DNA of 64,000 nucleotides, taken from Spirodela intermedia. Lineage: Eukaryota; Streptophyta; Magnoliopsida; Alismatales; Araceae. The notes beneath the pieces are model-generated. The model saw nothing but the letters and a program-made list of their open reading frames with translations. It had not been told where the DNA came from and made no database searches. The position numbers were made by a program, and so were the translations under genes. Within the stretch, counting starts at the first letter, position 1; each line of letters begins with the position of its first letter. Positions 36,958 to 48,938 of the stretch are shown piece after piece. The DNA is taken from contig LR746268.1 in NCBI GenBank assembly GCA_902729315.2, positions 3,031,501 to 3,095,500 on the forward strand, written 5' to 3'.

Positions 36958-37974
36958 AAGCTCCAAAGTCTAGAGGCTAAAACTCTATGAATTTCTCTAC
37001 ACTCAAAATTAGAGTGTCTTGAATCTCATTTGACATAGAGGTTTCAAAATTATCATTGATGTTTTGTCCCTGATTGACATTTTACTTTTTCTCTCTACAA
37101 ACATTTTAACATGCCAACTTTATTTCCTTATCAACATTTGCTATATAGATCTTTTGATTGATATTTTCTTCTTGAATTGATTTTGTTAGATTGTTGACTT
37201 CTCTACTATGTTCTTCCAATTGCTCATTTCTCTAAAGTGGATATTTCTCATGATTTTTTCTACAAATATCCCTACTTAAAATCAGATCATAGGCTTAATC
37301 CAATTTTAATTTTGTTGAACCTAAAAAAGTATTGATAATAGCACTATGACTTCTCAACTCTAGAACACAGAACAAAAAAATTAACTTTCATATTTCAACA
37401 TTAAAATTAATCTACTTGAACTGAACTTATTGATGTGGTCGACAATATATGGACCTTCAAATCTATATATGAGGTTGTTGACATCAAACACGATTTATTA
37501 CATTGTAGCATCTCTTCAATTTTAAACTATTAGGAAATGATCATCCTATTTCCCTCTTATTACATAATGAAAATGTAATACAAAATACAACACAACAAAA
37601 CTAGAGGGAGAGAATGATAAGAATAGAGGACACATCAGATTTGCATGATTTGAAGTAACCTCTTATGTCAAAATTCACACACAGATCACACCTTGGAGAT
37701 TGTCTCTTACAATCCTCTCACAACAGCATGCATTTGCACACCATAACAAATCAATATGGTAGTGCTACTTCCTTCCAACTCACTATAGAATAAGATCCTT
37801 GTACCTACAAAAGAGCTTAATAGGACCCAACAAGAGATCAATCTCGATCACTCTAACAATACCCAATTCGATATAAACCTAATGCTCTGATACAAATTTT
37901 TAAGAAAAAAAATGTGGAGGGAAGCAAATAATGAGTGAGAGAGGAGGCCAAGGGGAGTATTGAAGAGTCTATGA
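36958..37974. other. AT-rich spacer, no gene
   Basis: It contains short stretches with the style of retrotransposon-adjacent DNA (for example TGCTCTGATACAAATTT near 37890) and no ORF with a recognisable motif. Confidence 0.4.
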
Positions 37975-37979
37975 CACAT

Positions 37980-39814
37980 TGATAAGTCTTCATTATCATG
38001 AGTTAATAATTAGTAAATAATATAGTTTTACCCTTAACTCATGATAAATAGACTTATATTTGTGTTAAAGTGTGAAAAGTGATTTTCAGTTGATTAACGT
38101 CATTTTTTGGGTAATTATGTGATTTTATACGATTTTTACAATCTTACTTTTGAGATAAATGAAGAAAAAGAAATTAAAATAAAAATAAGACAAAATAGAG
38201 GGGACCTGTTGGCCAGCTGGGCCTGCAAATGGGTTGGAAGCGCAGTCAAAGAGTAGCCGTGAGCAAGGGCTTGAGCGGCTTGGACCGATAGGGGCACATG
38301 TGCGCCACTCCCCTTCCACATCACCAGTGGCCAGCCGGCTGTGGGGCAAGGAGTGGTTGTACACGTGCAAGAAAGGAACTTGATCTAAAACATAGTATTA
38401 CTATATATTCATGAGAAATTTTAGTGCACAATCGATGTGGGACTAAACCCGCATCACACCTCCCTAGAAAGGGCAGGGGGCAACCGGCACAAGTTCAAAT
38501 CCTCCCAGAGCCAAAACTCATATTTTTTTATCTGATTATTGTGACTTTTCTGCAGATTACCGGTGAAAGATTAACCAACCAGAATCACTGGATCATCGGC
38601 GAAAATCTCGTCAACACGATTCGCGGAGCATTGTTACTAAAATTTCTGAACGATTCGTGATAAAAGAATCGTGAATCTATCGAGTAAAGCATCTCCAATT
38701 GATCGACAAACAAGCCGTTGTCGAGAAGAGGACGATCCGTCGGGAGACGAGTCGCTACCTCTTGAGAGCATACCAGATGCGATGAAGAGCCTCCTCTTGT
38801 TGCGCGGACTTGAGGATGAAGCTCTCTGACATGCGCCCCACCTCCATCCATCTCCTCTCTATCAGGTGACAGTCGCCAGAGAGATGCAAAGTCGCCATTT
38901 TTCCGCTCTATTGGGTGACAGCCGCCGGAGATGATTCGATGACCCATTTCATTGATCTCTAGACTTCGCAAGGAGATCTAGAGATTGCCCACGTCATCAA
39001 AGATTACCCACTTCATCTTTGTCCAAGGAGAGCCTTCAAGGCTGTAGACACTACACGACGATCCTCCTGAACGCTCAAGATTTCGGTGCATCGCCGATGC
39101 ATCACTGCCGTGATGCTAGAAATCTATTTTCTTACTTTTAAATTTCCGTTTCATTTAAGCACCCTTAGTGGGAGAGTTGCCACCGGATCCCATAAGAACT
39201 CTAGAGTTAAGAGTGCTCGGGTGGGAGTAGTTCCTAGATGGGTGACCTCCTTGGGAAGTCCTCGAGTACGTGTGCATGCGTTGTGAGTATCGGGATGGGT
39301 GACCTCTCAAGAAGTTCAGCCCAAGATAATTATCCCAAAAAAAAAAAAAAACCCTAATTTGTGTTTCATTTAGTGATAATTTGTTGATTTAAATTTACCT
39401 AGATATACTTCATTTCATTACGATTCTTCTAGTTTTTACTTTGTAATCGCTTACGTAAGAATTGCTGGGCAGAACTTTGTTTTTGCCTAATTTGCATTTG
39501 TTGGGTGCTGACGTTATCTTGACATCTACACCCTTATTTCCTTTTTCTGTGAATTTTAAATATATTTCCTTTTCATTTCCTAGTATAAAATTTATGAAAA
39601 ATAGTATTCTTTGAAAAAAAATTCTGAATAATTACCAGATATTATATTACATCCCTGTGATCGACCTAGAAAATTACTGCTATTTTTGAAAGTTTTATTG
39701 AATTAGACTTGATATATTTGTTTAGAAATACTTCTAAATATTCAAAATTCATATTTTATAATTTTATAAATTTTAAATTTGTATTATTTACTATATAATG
39801 ATTAAGTCACATCA
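37980..39814 (+). mobile_element. fam-L solo LTR copy 6, carrying a 5S-derived SINE
   Basis: It starts TGATAAGTCTTCATTATC and ends TGATTAAGTCACATCA, with a perfect CACAT duplication (37975-37979 and 39815-39819). Without the SINE and its duplicated target it is about 1.62 kb, the size of other young copies. CpG sites are largely intact in the GC-rich middle. The minus strand has an uninterrupted 128-codon ORF (38585-38971). Confidence 0.93.
39158..39355 (+). mobile_element. 5S rRNA-derived SINE, copy 1 (internally shorter)
   Basis: 39182-39270 closely follows plant 5S rRNA: CACCGGATCCCATAAGAACT, GAGTTAAGAGTGCTCGGG, GATGGGTGACCTCCTTGGGA and AGTCCTCGAG. The 5S internal promoter elements (box A, intermediate element, box C) are therefore recognisable. 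A second short 5S-like block (GGGATGGGTGACCTCTC) lies at 39291-39307. The tail TTATCCC then A(15) ends the element. It is flanked by a 17-bp duplication with two mismatches, AATTTCCGTTTCATTTA / AATTTGTGTTTCATTTA (39141-39157 and 39356-39372). That shows retrotransposition into an existing LTR. Confidence 0.9.
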
Positions 39815-39819
39815 CACAT

Positions 39820-40592
39820 CCACCAAAGGATGTAAATATTAAATTTTAAAAAATATCATCTACTAATTTTTAGGTATAGCCTACATTTGGGTCATGAATA
39901 GAGGGGCTGAATTGATCTATTTATGGAATCTTTTGGGAATATTCTATTTGGTGACTATATCTTATTCTTGTCTCTATGATTTGTATAGTCCTTCTAACTT
40001 AATGAGTGTAGGACTTAAGAGATTTTGTTGTGATTTGGCACACTTATTAGGCGCACTCTCTAAGAACAACTATGTTTTTGGGTTCCACTAACTATGATTG
40101 TTTAATTATACAGTGTTGATCCTCAAGCTCAAATCCCACAGAATTTGACCTTGAAATTTTCTTTTAAATTCACAGTTCTAAGAGGCCAACAACCATTAAT
40201 TGGGACAGTTCTCACAAGTGATTAAGTAATTTAATCACAAGTTTATCCCACAATTGATATGAAATTATTTCACTGTAGGTAATATTCTAAAGATGATGTA
40301 GACTTTGTATATTGTCAAAGCTTCAAAAAAATAATTAAGTTGCATGGATTGACCTTTATAAAATTATATTTCAACACTTAGCCTTCATATCTACTTACTA
40401 GGAGAGAATATTGTTAAAAAATTGGTTTGACTAAAGTCATAGAAATTCAGGTAGCAAAATTGTGAGGAGAAGAGCATCAAACCTCATAGATATTTGGATA
40501 TAGAACACATAATATAGCAGAGTGAAAGGCCCAACTACGACATATATATGGGGTTTCCCACTTCTTCAATGAAGGCTGTCCACCAGCATGAC
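39820..40592. other. Spacer without recognised gene
   Basis: AT-rich. The longest ORF (39894-40091) shows no motif I know. The phrases GAATTGATCTATTTATGG and AGGATCTTTTGG-like bases suggest old repeat DNA only. Confidence 0.35.
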
Positions 40593-40603
40593 TTGGAGAA
40601 GTT

Positions 40604-40870
40604 TTTTTTTTTTTTTTTTTTGGGATAACTATCTTGGGCTGAACTTCTCGGAAGGTCACCCATCCCATGGGAGTGGTGCCTCTCGGCACGTTCTTTGGAG
40701 TTGTGGGCATCTTGGCATGGTGAGACAGATGCCACATATGCCTCTTGCATGCACACGTACTCGAGGACTTCCCAGGGAGGTCACCCATATGGGGACTACT
40801 CCCACTTGAGCATGCTTAAGTCTAGAGTTCTTATGGGATCTAGTGGCAACTCTCCCACTAAGGGGGGTTA
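40604..40870 (-). mobile_element. 5S rRNA-derived SINE, copy 2 (longer form)
   Basis: Read on the minus strand it starts TAACCCCCCTTAGTGGGAGA, runs through a 5S-like block (40848-40756, with ATCCCATAAGAACTCTAGA and GGGTGACCTCCCTGGGAAGT), a unique middle and a second 5S-like block (GGGATGGGTGACCTTCC, 40671-40655). It ends CAAGATAGTTATCCC plus poly(A), seen as T at 40604-40620. A perfect 11-bp target duplication TTGGAGAAGTT lies at 40593-40603 and 40871-40881. At 267 bp it has about 70 bp in the middle that copy 1 lacks. Confidence 0.93.
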
Positions 40871-41181
40871 TTGGAGAAGTTAAATAGTTGACAATCTAGT
40901 TTAGGGGTTTCTAGCTTGTGCTGTGGAGCCTATCCACATGAAAAATTAAGACTAGTGAAATAATATGTGGGAAAAGCTACTTAATTCTGTAATAAATAAG
41001 TGGAAGACATTTCATAGGTCTATACTAAATTCCACAAGTGTAATAAATAATAGGTGAAATGAAATCTTCAAGTCATGCTTGAAAACTACAAATTTATGAT
41101 GGAGGTCACTCTCAAGTATTAGACAACACATCAATCCTTTGAGAGATAGTATTGTTTGAGGGATAAATGTAAGTTTGTAAG

Positions 41182-42813
41182 TGACGTGACTCAGTCGTTG
41201 TATATTAAATCACGCAAATATAAAATTTATAAAACTAGAAAATACAAATTTTTAGATATTTAGAAGTATTTCTGAATAAATATATTAGTTATAATTCAAT
41301 AAAACTTCTAAAAATAGTGGTAATTTTCCAAGTCAATCACAAGGATGTAATATAATATCTGGTAATGATTCAAAATTTTTCTCAATGAATACGATTTTCT
41401 ATGAATTTTATACTAGCAAATGAAAAGAAAATATATTTAAAATTCACAAAAAAGGGAAATAAGGGTGCAGACGTCGGGATGACGTTAGCGCCTAGTGAAC
41501 GTGAATTGGGCAGAAATAGAGTTCCACCCAACGATTCTTACGTAAGCAATTCCAAACGATTTAATTGATCAAATTAAGATTTGTAAAAGCCGGAAGAATC
41601 GTAATAGAACAAAGTATATTTTGGTAAGTTAAAATCACAAAAATTATCACTAAATGAAGTGTAAAGTAAGTTGAAAGTAAGAAAATAGAGTTCCGGCATC
41701 GCGACGGCAATGCGTCGGTTATGCACTGGAATTCTGAGTGTTCGGGAGGATCATTGTGTAGTGTCCACAGTTTTGAAGGCTCTCCTTAGACAAAGACGAC
41801 GTGGGCAATCTCTAGATTTTCTCACAAAGTCTAGAGATTAATGAAATGGGTCGTTGAGTCGTCTCCGGCGGCTGTCACCCAGTAGAGCAGAAAAACAGTG
41901 ACCTTCCAGCTCTCCAGTGGTTGTGACTTGACGGAGAGGAGCTGGATGGAGGTGGGGCGTGTGTCAAAGAGCTTCATCCTTAGCTCCGCACAGCAAGAGG
42001 AGGCTCTTCATCGCATCTGGTACACTCTCAGGAGGTGGTGACTCGTCTCTCGGCCGATCGTCTTCTTCTCAACAACGGCTTGTTCGTCGATCAATCAGAG
42101 ATGATTTACTCGATGGATTTGCAATCCTTTTATCGCGAATCCTTCAGCAATTTTAGTAACAATGCTCTGCAAATCATGTTGATGAGATTTTCGCCGATGA
42201 TCCAACAATTCCGGTTGCTTAATCCTTCACCGGCGATTGCAGGAAAGTCACGATAATCAGATAAAAATATATGACTTTTGACTCTAAAAGGACTCAAACC
42301 TACGCTAGTCGCCCACCTCTTCTAAGGAAGGTGTGACACAGGTTTAGTCCCACATCGGTTGTGTGCCGATTTTTTGGGTGAATATATAGTAATGTTAACT
42401 TTCTAAGCAAAGTTCTTTCTCTCGCGTGTATGACCACTCCTTGCCCCACAGTCGACTGGCCACTGGTGACGTGGAAGGGGAGTGGCGTACACATGCCCCT
42501 ATCTATCAGTCCAAGCCGCTCGAGCCCTTGCTCGTGGCTACTCCCTGATTATGTTTCTGACCCGCTTGCAGGCCCGGCTAGTCGGCGAGTTCTCTCATTT
42601 TGCAATATTTTTATTTTTATTTTTTGTTCTTTATTTATCTCAAAAGTAAGACTATAAAAATCGTATAAAATCACATAATTACCCAAAAATTCATATTAAT
42701 CAACTGAAAACCACTTTTCACACTTTAACACAAATATAAGTCTATTTATCATGAGTTAAGGCTAAAACTATATTATTTACTAATTATTAACTCATGATAA
42801 TGAAAACTTATCA
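41182..42813 (-). mobile_element. fam-L solo LTR copy 7
   Basis: Plus-strand ends are TGACGTGACTCAGTCGTTG and TAATGAAAACTTATCA. The target duplication is GTAAG/ATAAG (41177-41181 and 42814-42818), one mismatch. It is 1632 bp, close to copy 13 in sequence and size, with moderately preserved CpGs. Confidence 0.92.
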
Positions 42814-42818
42814 ATAAG

Positions 42819-44599
42819 CAAAATGAAGTGAAGTCTATACTAGTACCTTAAGGACTATTCAAAATATAGAAATCTCAATTAAACTTCAATAACCAGAAAG
42901 GAAATCCACAATATAGGAAGGTCCCTCATTCTAAAAAGCATTAGCTGATAGCAAACATGAAGTCATGACATATTGTTAATCTCAAATTATCTCTTTAGTA
43001 CATTACTCAGGGACCAGTAATATGGTAAGTTTGGGGTGCTATGAAGCCTCATTTATATCTGATAAGTCATGTATATTTGATATACTATGACATAGAGATT
43101 TTAATAAGAGCTTGCATTTAAGGTAGATTTTTTTCCACGTGATTCCATACAATTTATGGAAATACATGGACAAACCATTGAATTTTACACATTTTACAGC
43201 ATGTCTATTGTATTAAATCACAAAGATTTTTATTTAATAATAATTTTACTCTAAAAATGAAGACTTAAATATAAAAACATGCAGAAAAATTAGACAAATC
43301 TTTTTTTTCTAGATTACTGAGAATTTTTGGAAGAATATTGGGGTTGATAGTGGGCCAATAACCTTAGGCCCAATATCAAGCACAATATTGGCCCATTATG
43401 ATGGGGAAATTTTTAAGAAAAGAGAGAAGGAGAGAGAGAGGGGGCAACCTGAGAGCTAGGGTACAGGAGCACTAGATGGCCTTGAGGGGAATGATGAGAA
43501 AAGGAGCTGAGGAGCTGAGTGCAATGGTGGCGACAATTGCTGCAAGCTCCCCTCTTGGATGATAGGTAGAGGAGATGTTGAGTATATCAGCGGAATGCTT
43601 ATGGCGATGGCAGTGGCAGTGGCTACAAGCTCCCCTCCTGCAGGATAGGCAGAGGAGGAGCCGAGCATGGCAGCAACAATGCTCACAACAGTGATGGCAG
43701 CAGGGGCTGCTAGCTTTCCCTCCATGTGTGACAAGTGGAGGAGCCAAGCACTGCTGCAACATAATAGTGGCTGTGAGTTCCTCTGCAGTTTGACAGTCAA
43801 AAGAATACCTGAGTACATCCATAGCAGAGTCTCCCCTCTTCTGCTAGGTGATAGGTGAGCAATCCGGTGTTAGAACTCCTAGATTTTTGCTTAAGATCAT
43901 ATCTCTTTGTAACTTCATGGATTATTGTTTTCTATGAATTTTATTATTCCTTGCTGATTTCAATGATTTATGTGGTGATTCTTGCATTCCCCAAACCCCA
44001 AAATGTCATATTTGCCTCCTTTGTTACTAATACCATTTAGTCTTCTTTTAAGTAAAATTTGGTTCTCAACTAGTGTCTTAGCTACTAATGGAGGTGTTTT
44101 CATCTCTGTGAGTTTTGAATGTTTTGTAGTGTCTCATTTTGTATTTTTCGTTTGTGTTGATTTAGTTTTTAGTAGAGTACTATGTCAGCATTTAGAGTTT
44201 GTAGAATTGAAGAGTTAGAACCACTCTTAAGAGTTGAAGCATGGAGCATGTGGAAGCTATGAGTAGAAGAACTTCGGAGCTAACTAGAGCTGTGTAAGAG
44301 TTGTCTCCTACAGTAGCATCCTTGATTTGCAATCTTCTATATAGACTCTTGAATTTTATTTCCCTCTTCCTCTTCATTTTTTTCGAACTCAAGTGTTGTT
44401 CAAAAAATTACTTGAGCTTTACATAATACCGAATGTTTCTTGTGGATCAACCCAAATCCATTTTGCATTTTGAATGAAATATCTGTAGCATATTTTACAC
44501 ATATATTTTTTAAAAGGATTCAAATTAGTTACCTCTTAAAATAGGCACATCATGTATCTATCAAAAGATTCATATATTTTTTTTGATAAATCTATTATA
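42819..44599. other. Spacer with a low-complexity transcribed-looking stretch, no gene called
   Basis: 43370-43870 holds a GA-rich run (AGAGAGAAGGAGAGAGAG) followed by a repetitive stretch open in several frames (GAGGAG, GGCAGTGGC, CTCCCCTC units). The predicted proteins are biased in composition (Ala, His, Cys, Ser) and resemble no family, which suggests an expanded repeat. GCCCAATATCAAGCACAATA and GGCCCATTATGATGGG near 43370-43405 are retrotransposon-like. Confidence 0.4.
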
Positions 44600-44604
44600 A
44601 GAAT

Positions 44605-46252
44605 TGATAAGTCTTCATTATCATGAGTTAATAATTAGTAAATAATATAGTTTTAGCCTTAACTCATGATAAATAGTCTTATATTTATGTTAAATTGTGA
44701 AAAGTGATTTTTAGTTGATTAACGTGAATTTTTGACTAATTATGTGATTTTCTACAAATTTATATGATTTTTATAGTCCTAATTTTAAGATAAATGAAGA
44801 AAAATAAATTCAAATAAAAATAGAGCAAAATGGGAGGGATCTACCAGCTAACCGGGCCTGCAAGCAAGTCAGAAGTGCAGTTGAGGGGAGCTATGAGCAA
44901 GGGCTCAAGTGGCTAGGACCAATGGGGGCACGTGTGCGCCACTCCCCTTCCACGTCACCAATGGCCAGCTAGTTGTAGGGCAAGGAATGGTTGTACACAT
45001 GGGAGAAAGCGACTCATTGCTTGCAAATATGATATTAGTATTTATTTGCCCAAAACTTCAGTGCACAAGTGATGTGAGACTAAACCCACATCACACCTTC
45101 CCCTGAAAAGCATCAAACATGGGCAATTAGCGTGAGTTCGAATCCTCCTAGAGCCAAAACTCATATTTTTGATCTGATTATCATAACTTTATTATAGATC
45201 ACCGGTGAAAGATTAAGCCGTCAGAATTGCTAGATCATTGGCGAAAATCTTGTCAATACGATTCACAGAGTATTGTTACAAAAATTGTTGAATAAGTCAC
45301 AATAAAAGGATCACGAATCCATCAAGTGAAGCATCTCCAATTGATCGACGAACAAGTTGTCGTCGAGAAGAGGACGATCCACTAGGAGATGAGTCGTCAT
45401 CTCTTTAGAGTGTACTAGATCCGATGAAGAGCCTCCTCTTGCTGTGCAAACCTAAGGATGAAGCTCTCTAACACACGCCCCACCTCTATTTAACTCCTCT
45501 CCATTAGGTGACAGTCGCTAGAGAGCTACAAAGTCGCTATTTTTCTACTCTGCCGAGTGACAGCCACCGAAGATGATTCGACGACCCATTTTATTGATCT
45601 CTAGACTTCATAAAATGATCAAAAGATTACCCATGTCATCCTTGTCCAAGGAGAGCCTTCGAAGGTGTGGATACTGTACGACAATCTTCCCAAACACTCA
45701 CGATTCTAGTACATTGCCAACACATCGCTGTCACGACATCAAAACTCTATTTTCCTACTTTTAACTTAATTTTCACTTCATTTAGTGATAATTTTGTGAT
45801 TTAAATTTATCAAATTATACCTCATTCAATTATGATTATTTCAACTTTTATAGATCTTAATTTGATCAATTAAATCGTCTGTAATCGATTACATAAGAAT
45901 TGTTGGGTGGAACTCTATTTTCGCCCGATTCGCATTTGTCAGGTGCTGATATCATCATGACATCTGCACCCTTATTTCCCTTTTTTGTGAATTTTAAATA
46001 TATTTTATTTTTATTTCTTAGTATAAAATTTATAAAAAATAATATTTTTTAAGAAAAATTCTGAATAATTACATGATATTAGACTACATTCCTATGATCA
46101 ACTTGAAAAATTATCACTATTTTTGAAAGTTTTATTGAATTATAATTGATATAATTGTTGAGAAATATTTCTAAATATCTGAAAAATAATATTTTCTAAT
46201 TTTATAAATTTTAAATTTGCATTATTTACTATATAACGACTAAGTCACGTAA
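44605..46252 (+). mobile_element. fam-L solo LTR copy 8
   Basis: It starts TGATAAGTCTTCATTATC and ends GACTAAGTCACGTAA (C to A in the last codon-sized unit). The perfect target duplication AGAAT lies at 44600-44604 and 46253-46257. It is 1648 bp. It carries the terminal palindrome TTATCATGAGTTAA (44618-44631) and its exact reverse complement (44659-44672). Confidence 0.93.
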
Positions 46253-46257
46253 AGAAT

Positions 46258-47274
46258 CAAATGGGAGTTTGAACATGACAAATGAATTGAATTTTTTCTA
46301 CATTGAATCATATTGATCTTTCTAATTTTCTCCTTCTAGAAATCATAGATCTATAAGGGAGTGGAATATTAAGAGCAAATCAGCCTTCTATCATTCCAAG
46401 GGCTATCAACACTGTAGACTTAATGAAATGGTGCATATATTCTAGGGATTTGTATCAATATGTATCTTAACCTGGGGACTAAAATCATTTTTTTTTTGGG
46501 CTTACACTTGAAAAAAATATCTTTTTATTGATCTACACTTGAAACATGAGCCCTAATGACGGATGTTGCGCTGCCATGTGGAGGGTGAAAGAGCCGCCTC
46601 ATGGAATGTTGCCTTCTAGATTCGTTTAAAGCAGGTGTTATCTGGGCTGAACATCCACCTGGTCTCTGACCTGGCCCATGTTGGCCCTTGTATTATATTT
46701 ATGCACCCGGTCGAATGCTGCGGAGTTGACTAAGTGGTCTGAAATAAACGTTACTGATTGAATGTGGCCCCCCCACGTCCCTCTCAAAGAAAGAAGACCG
46801 ATTGATTAATTATTCTATATTTTAGGAGTGACGTGTGAATACGGGGGGACAGTTTCTCGGCGGTCGTTTCCTTGGCGTCGCCATCGAAAGATACGCGTTT
46901 CACGCGGTGTTTACCGGGTATCCAAGAAAACTCATCCACCGTCCCCCTCCGCCGCCAAAAGCCAGTACGACTCGCCCTTCATCTCGGTCTGCTAATTCTC
47001 ACCACTGCAGAGCGGCCGCCTCCTCCACTGACTCTACGCTCGCAAGGCCAGCGGAGCAGGACGCCAGCGCTGTTCATGAAATGCCACGCTGGTTATCTGT
47101 CTTAGTGCGAAGTCTGAAGAGGAGGAATCGAGTCTAGAATCCGCCAGGATCGGGAAAACAGCATACTACGGTTTTGTAGCGTTGACTAACTAAGGCTGAC
47201 TCGACGCTCATGCAGATGTACTGGTTGCGTTTATTAGTGAAGATGTAGCAGCCCAGATGAGCCCCGCGGTAGAT
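46258..47274. other. Spacer, then the 3' flank of SURNod19-B (duplicated block from about 46690)
   Basis: Up to about 46690 there is no feature. From there on it aligns with 9920-10553. Mutations differ between the copies and no ORF is kept in frame, so it is noncoding flank. Confidence 0.55.
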
Positions 47275-47382
47275 CTACATTAACCAGGACCGGTAGCGTT
47301 GACCCCTAGCTCTACTTCCCAGACAGTGGGCGGCAACGGCGGAGGCCACGGTTATGACGAGGAGGACCCACGAATAGTTGGA
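47275..47382 (-). pseudogene. Relic of SURNod19-B exon 4 without splice acceptor
   Basis: The minus strand still reads SNYSWVLLVITVASAVAAHC then a basic tail and TAG at 47277-47275, in frame with copy A exon 4. A deletion of 28 bp relative to copy A, just upstream, removed the TTTCTGCAG acceptor and the first exon codons. Two further codons are missing from the span. It cannot be spliced as in copy A. Confidence 0.85.
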
Positions 47383-47529
47383 CCATGATACAGGATTAGG
47401 GTAGACGACGATAGCGGTAGTAGGTAGAACTCGAAGTAAGGTGCAAGCAGCCAGAAAGAGTTACTGTGTCTAGGGAGAGAGGAGGGGGGAGGAGGGCTTT
47501 CTCACGGTGGACTGAACGGCGCTCGCCGG

Positions 47530-48938
47530 CTAGTCGGCAAGTAGGAAGTAGAAGAGACCCATGACCCCCGTGTGCAGTTCAGTGGCGTTGTAATTGGAGA
47601 TGAGAGTCACCCTCTCCCCAGCGGTCACCTTCACCGAACCTGGGCTGGGATAACAGGTCGTCATTCCTACGATGTAGCCGGCTTCATCTCCCGCCTCCTT
47701 TCCTCGGCCGTAGATTGGCGTCGAGGAGCACAGCGTCCGCCCGTCCTGGATGCATGTCGACGGCAGAGACAGTCAGGCGACGGCACAGCGAAAACCAGTA
47801 CGGGCGATCTTTTGACGTCGGTCACCTGGCCGTAGAGGGCGGCGCCGACTCCGCCCCTGTGCTGGTGAGCGACGCCGTAGACGATGTCGCCTCCGCGAGG
47901 GAGAACCAGATCCGCCCTCTTGCTGTCGATGCAGGCGCCGCCGGCCGCTGGGGTCTCTCGGCTGCAGGGCGCGACGTTGTACTCCACCTGGAGTGGGAGA
48001 CGGAGTGGAGAGGATCATTAGGGATGGAAATTCACCGGAGTATTCAGGATGGATGACGGAGGTTTACCCACCTGGCAGCTAGTGGAGTCGTCCGTCGACG
48101 AATTTGATCCCCTCTTCCCATCATCAGTGACGTCGAGGATGTAGACCTTGGCCGGGACGATGCCGGCGGCCCAGTCGAGCCACTTCACCTCGTACCTTAG
48201 GAAAAGCTTCCTCGGGGCGCCACCGGAGCCTACGCCGGTGCGGCAGCGGGCCATATCAGGGCAGCAGATCAAGCCTCCGACGTAGTCCTTCACCAGGGAC
48301 CGGCCGCTTCCGTCGACGGTCATGTTGTAGAGCTCGCACCTGCACTCGGTGCAACCCAGGCGGTCGACGGCGCCCCTTGTGTCGATCGCGTGGACGTTAA
48401 GCATCCACTTTTCCTCGTACCCGGCGGGGACCTCCGCTGGGTTCCCGACCTCTATCCCATACGGGTCGGGGATCCAGTTGGCGGTCCGGCGAGTCTCCGA
48501 CCCGAGGCCGAAGGTCTGCGGGAGAGCCCCCCCGCAGATGCCGGAGTTCCCGGCGAGAATGATCTCTGGAGGGTCGTTCGAAGAAGGGGCGCCGTTACCG
48601 AGAGGCTCGGGCGGGGCGCTGGTGTCGCCGCCGCGCTTTCGCTGGTAGTACCTCACCAGCAACCAATGGTGCATGTAGGTCTCGTAGAGGGGGACAGGTT
48701 TCCCGGCCTCGTCGACCACCTCAGCGTTCAAGTCCTTCAGGGCGATGTGTCCTCGCGGGAAGGCGATGTCTCTGTAGTATTTATTCTCCACCAACCCTGG
48801 GCTCAGCGTGAACGGCGGCGAGTGGAAGACTTGCGCTCTCAGCGGGGGACCGTCCGCGGCGGCGCTCAGCGACGACGAGTGGACAGCCACGGTGACGACC
48901 AGGGCCAGCCGCAGCCACCATCGGAAAGAGCTCGTCAT
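47530..48938 (-). CDS. SURNod19-family protein B, truncated paralogue
   Basis: Exons 48938-48072, 47987-47826 and 47745-47506 match SURNod19-A exons 1-3, with the same splice sites and phase 0. The frame is intact for 414 residues, including the signal peptide and all main motifs (HSPPFTLSPG, FPRGHIALKD, CTECRCELYN, GMTTCYPSPGSV). In exon 3 a TAG at 47532-47530 replaces the CCG of copy A (...FYFLLAD-stop). That removes the last codons of exon 3 and the membrane anchor of exon 4. Exon 1 is seven codons shorter in the Pro/Ser linker. The product, if made, would be secreted rather than anchored; equally, the gene may be decaying. The upstream CTATTTAA (49171-49178, minus) is a TATA candidate. 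Confidence 0.82.

Noticed and set aside
43456-43858. ORFs of 116-120 codons rich in Cys/His/Ala
   Set aside because: Low-complexity DNA is open in several frames at once and the products resemble no family.
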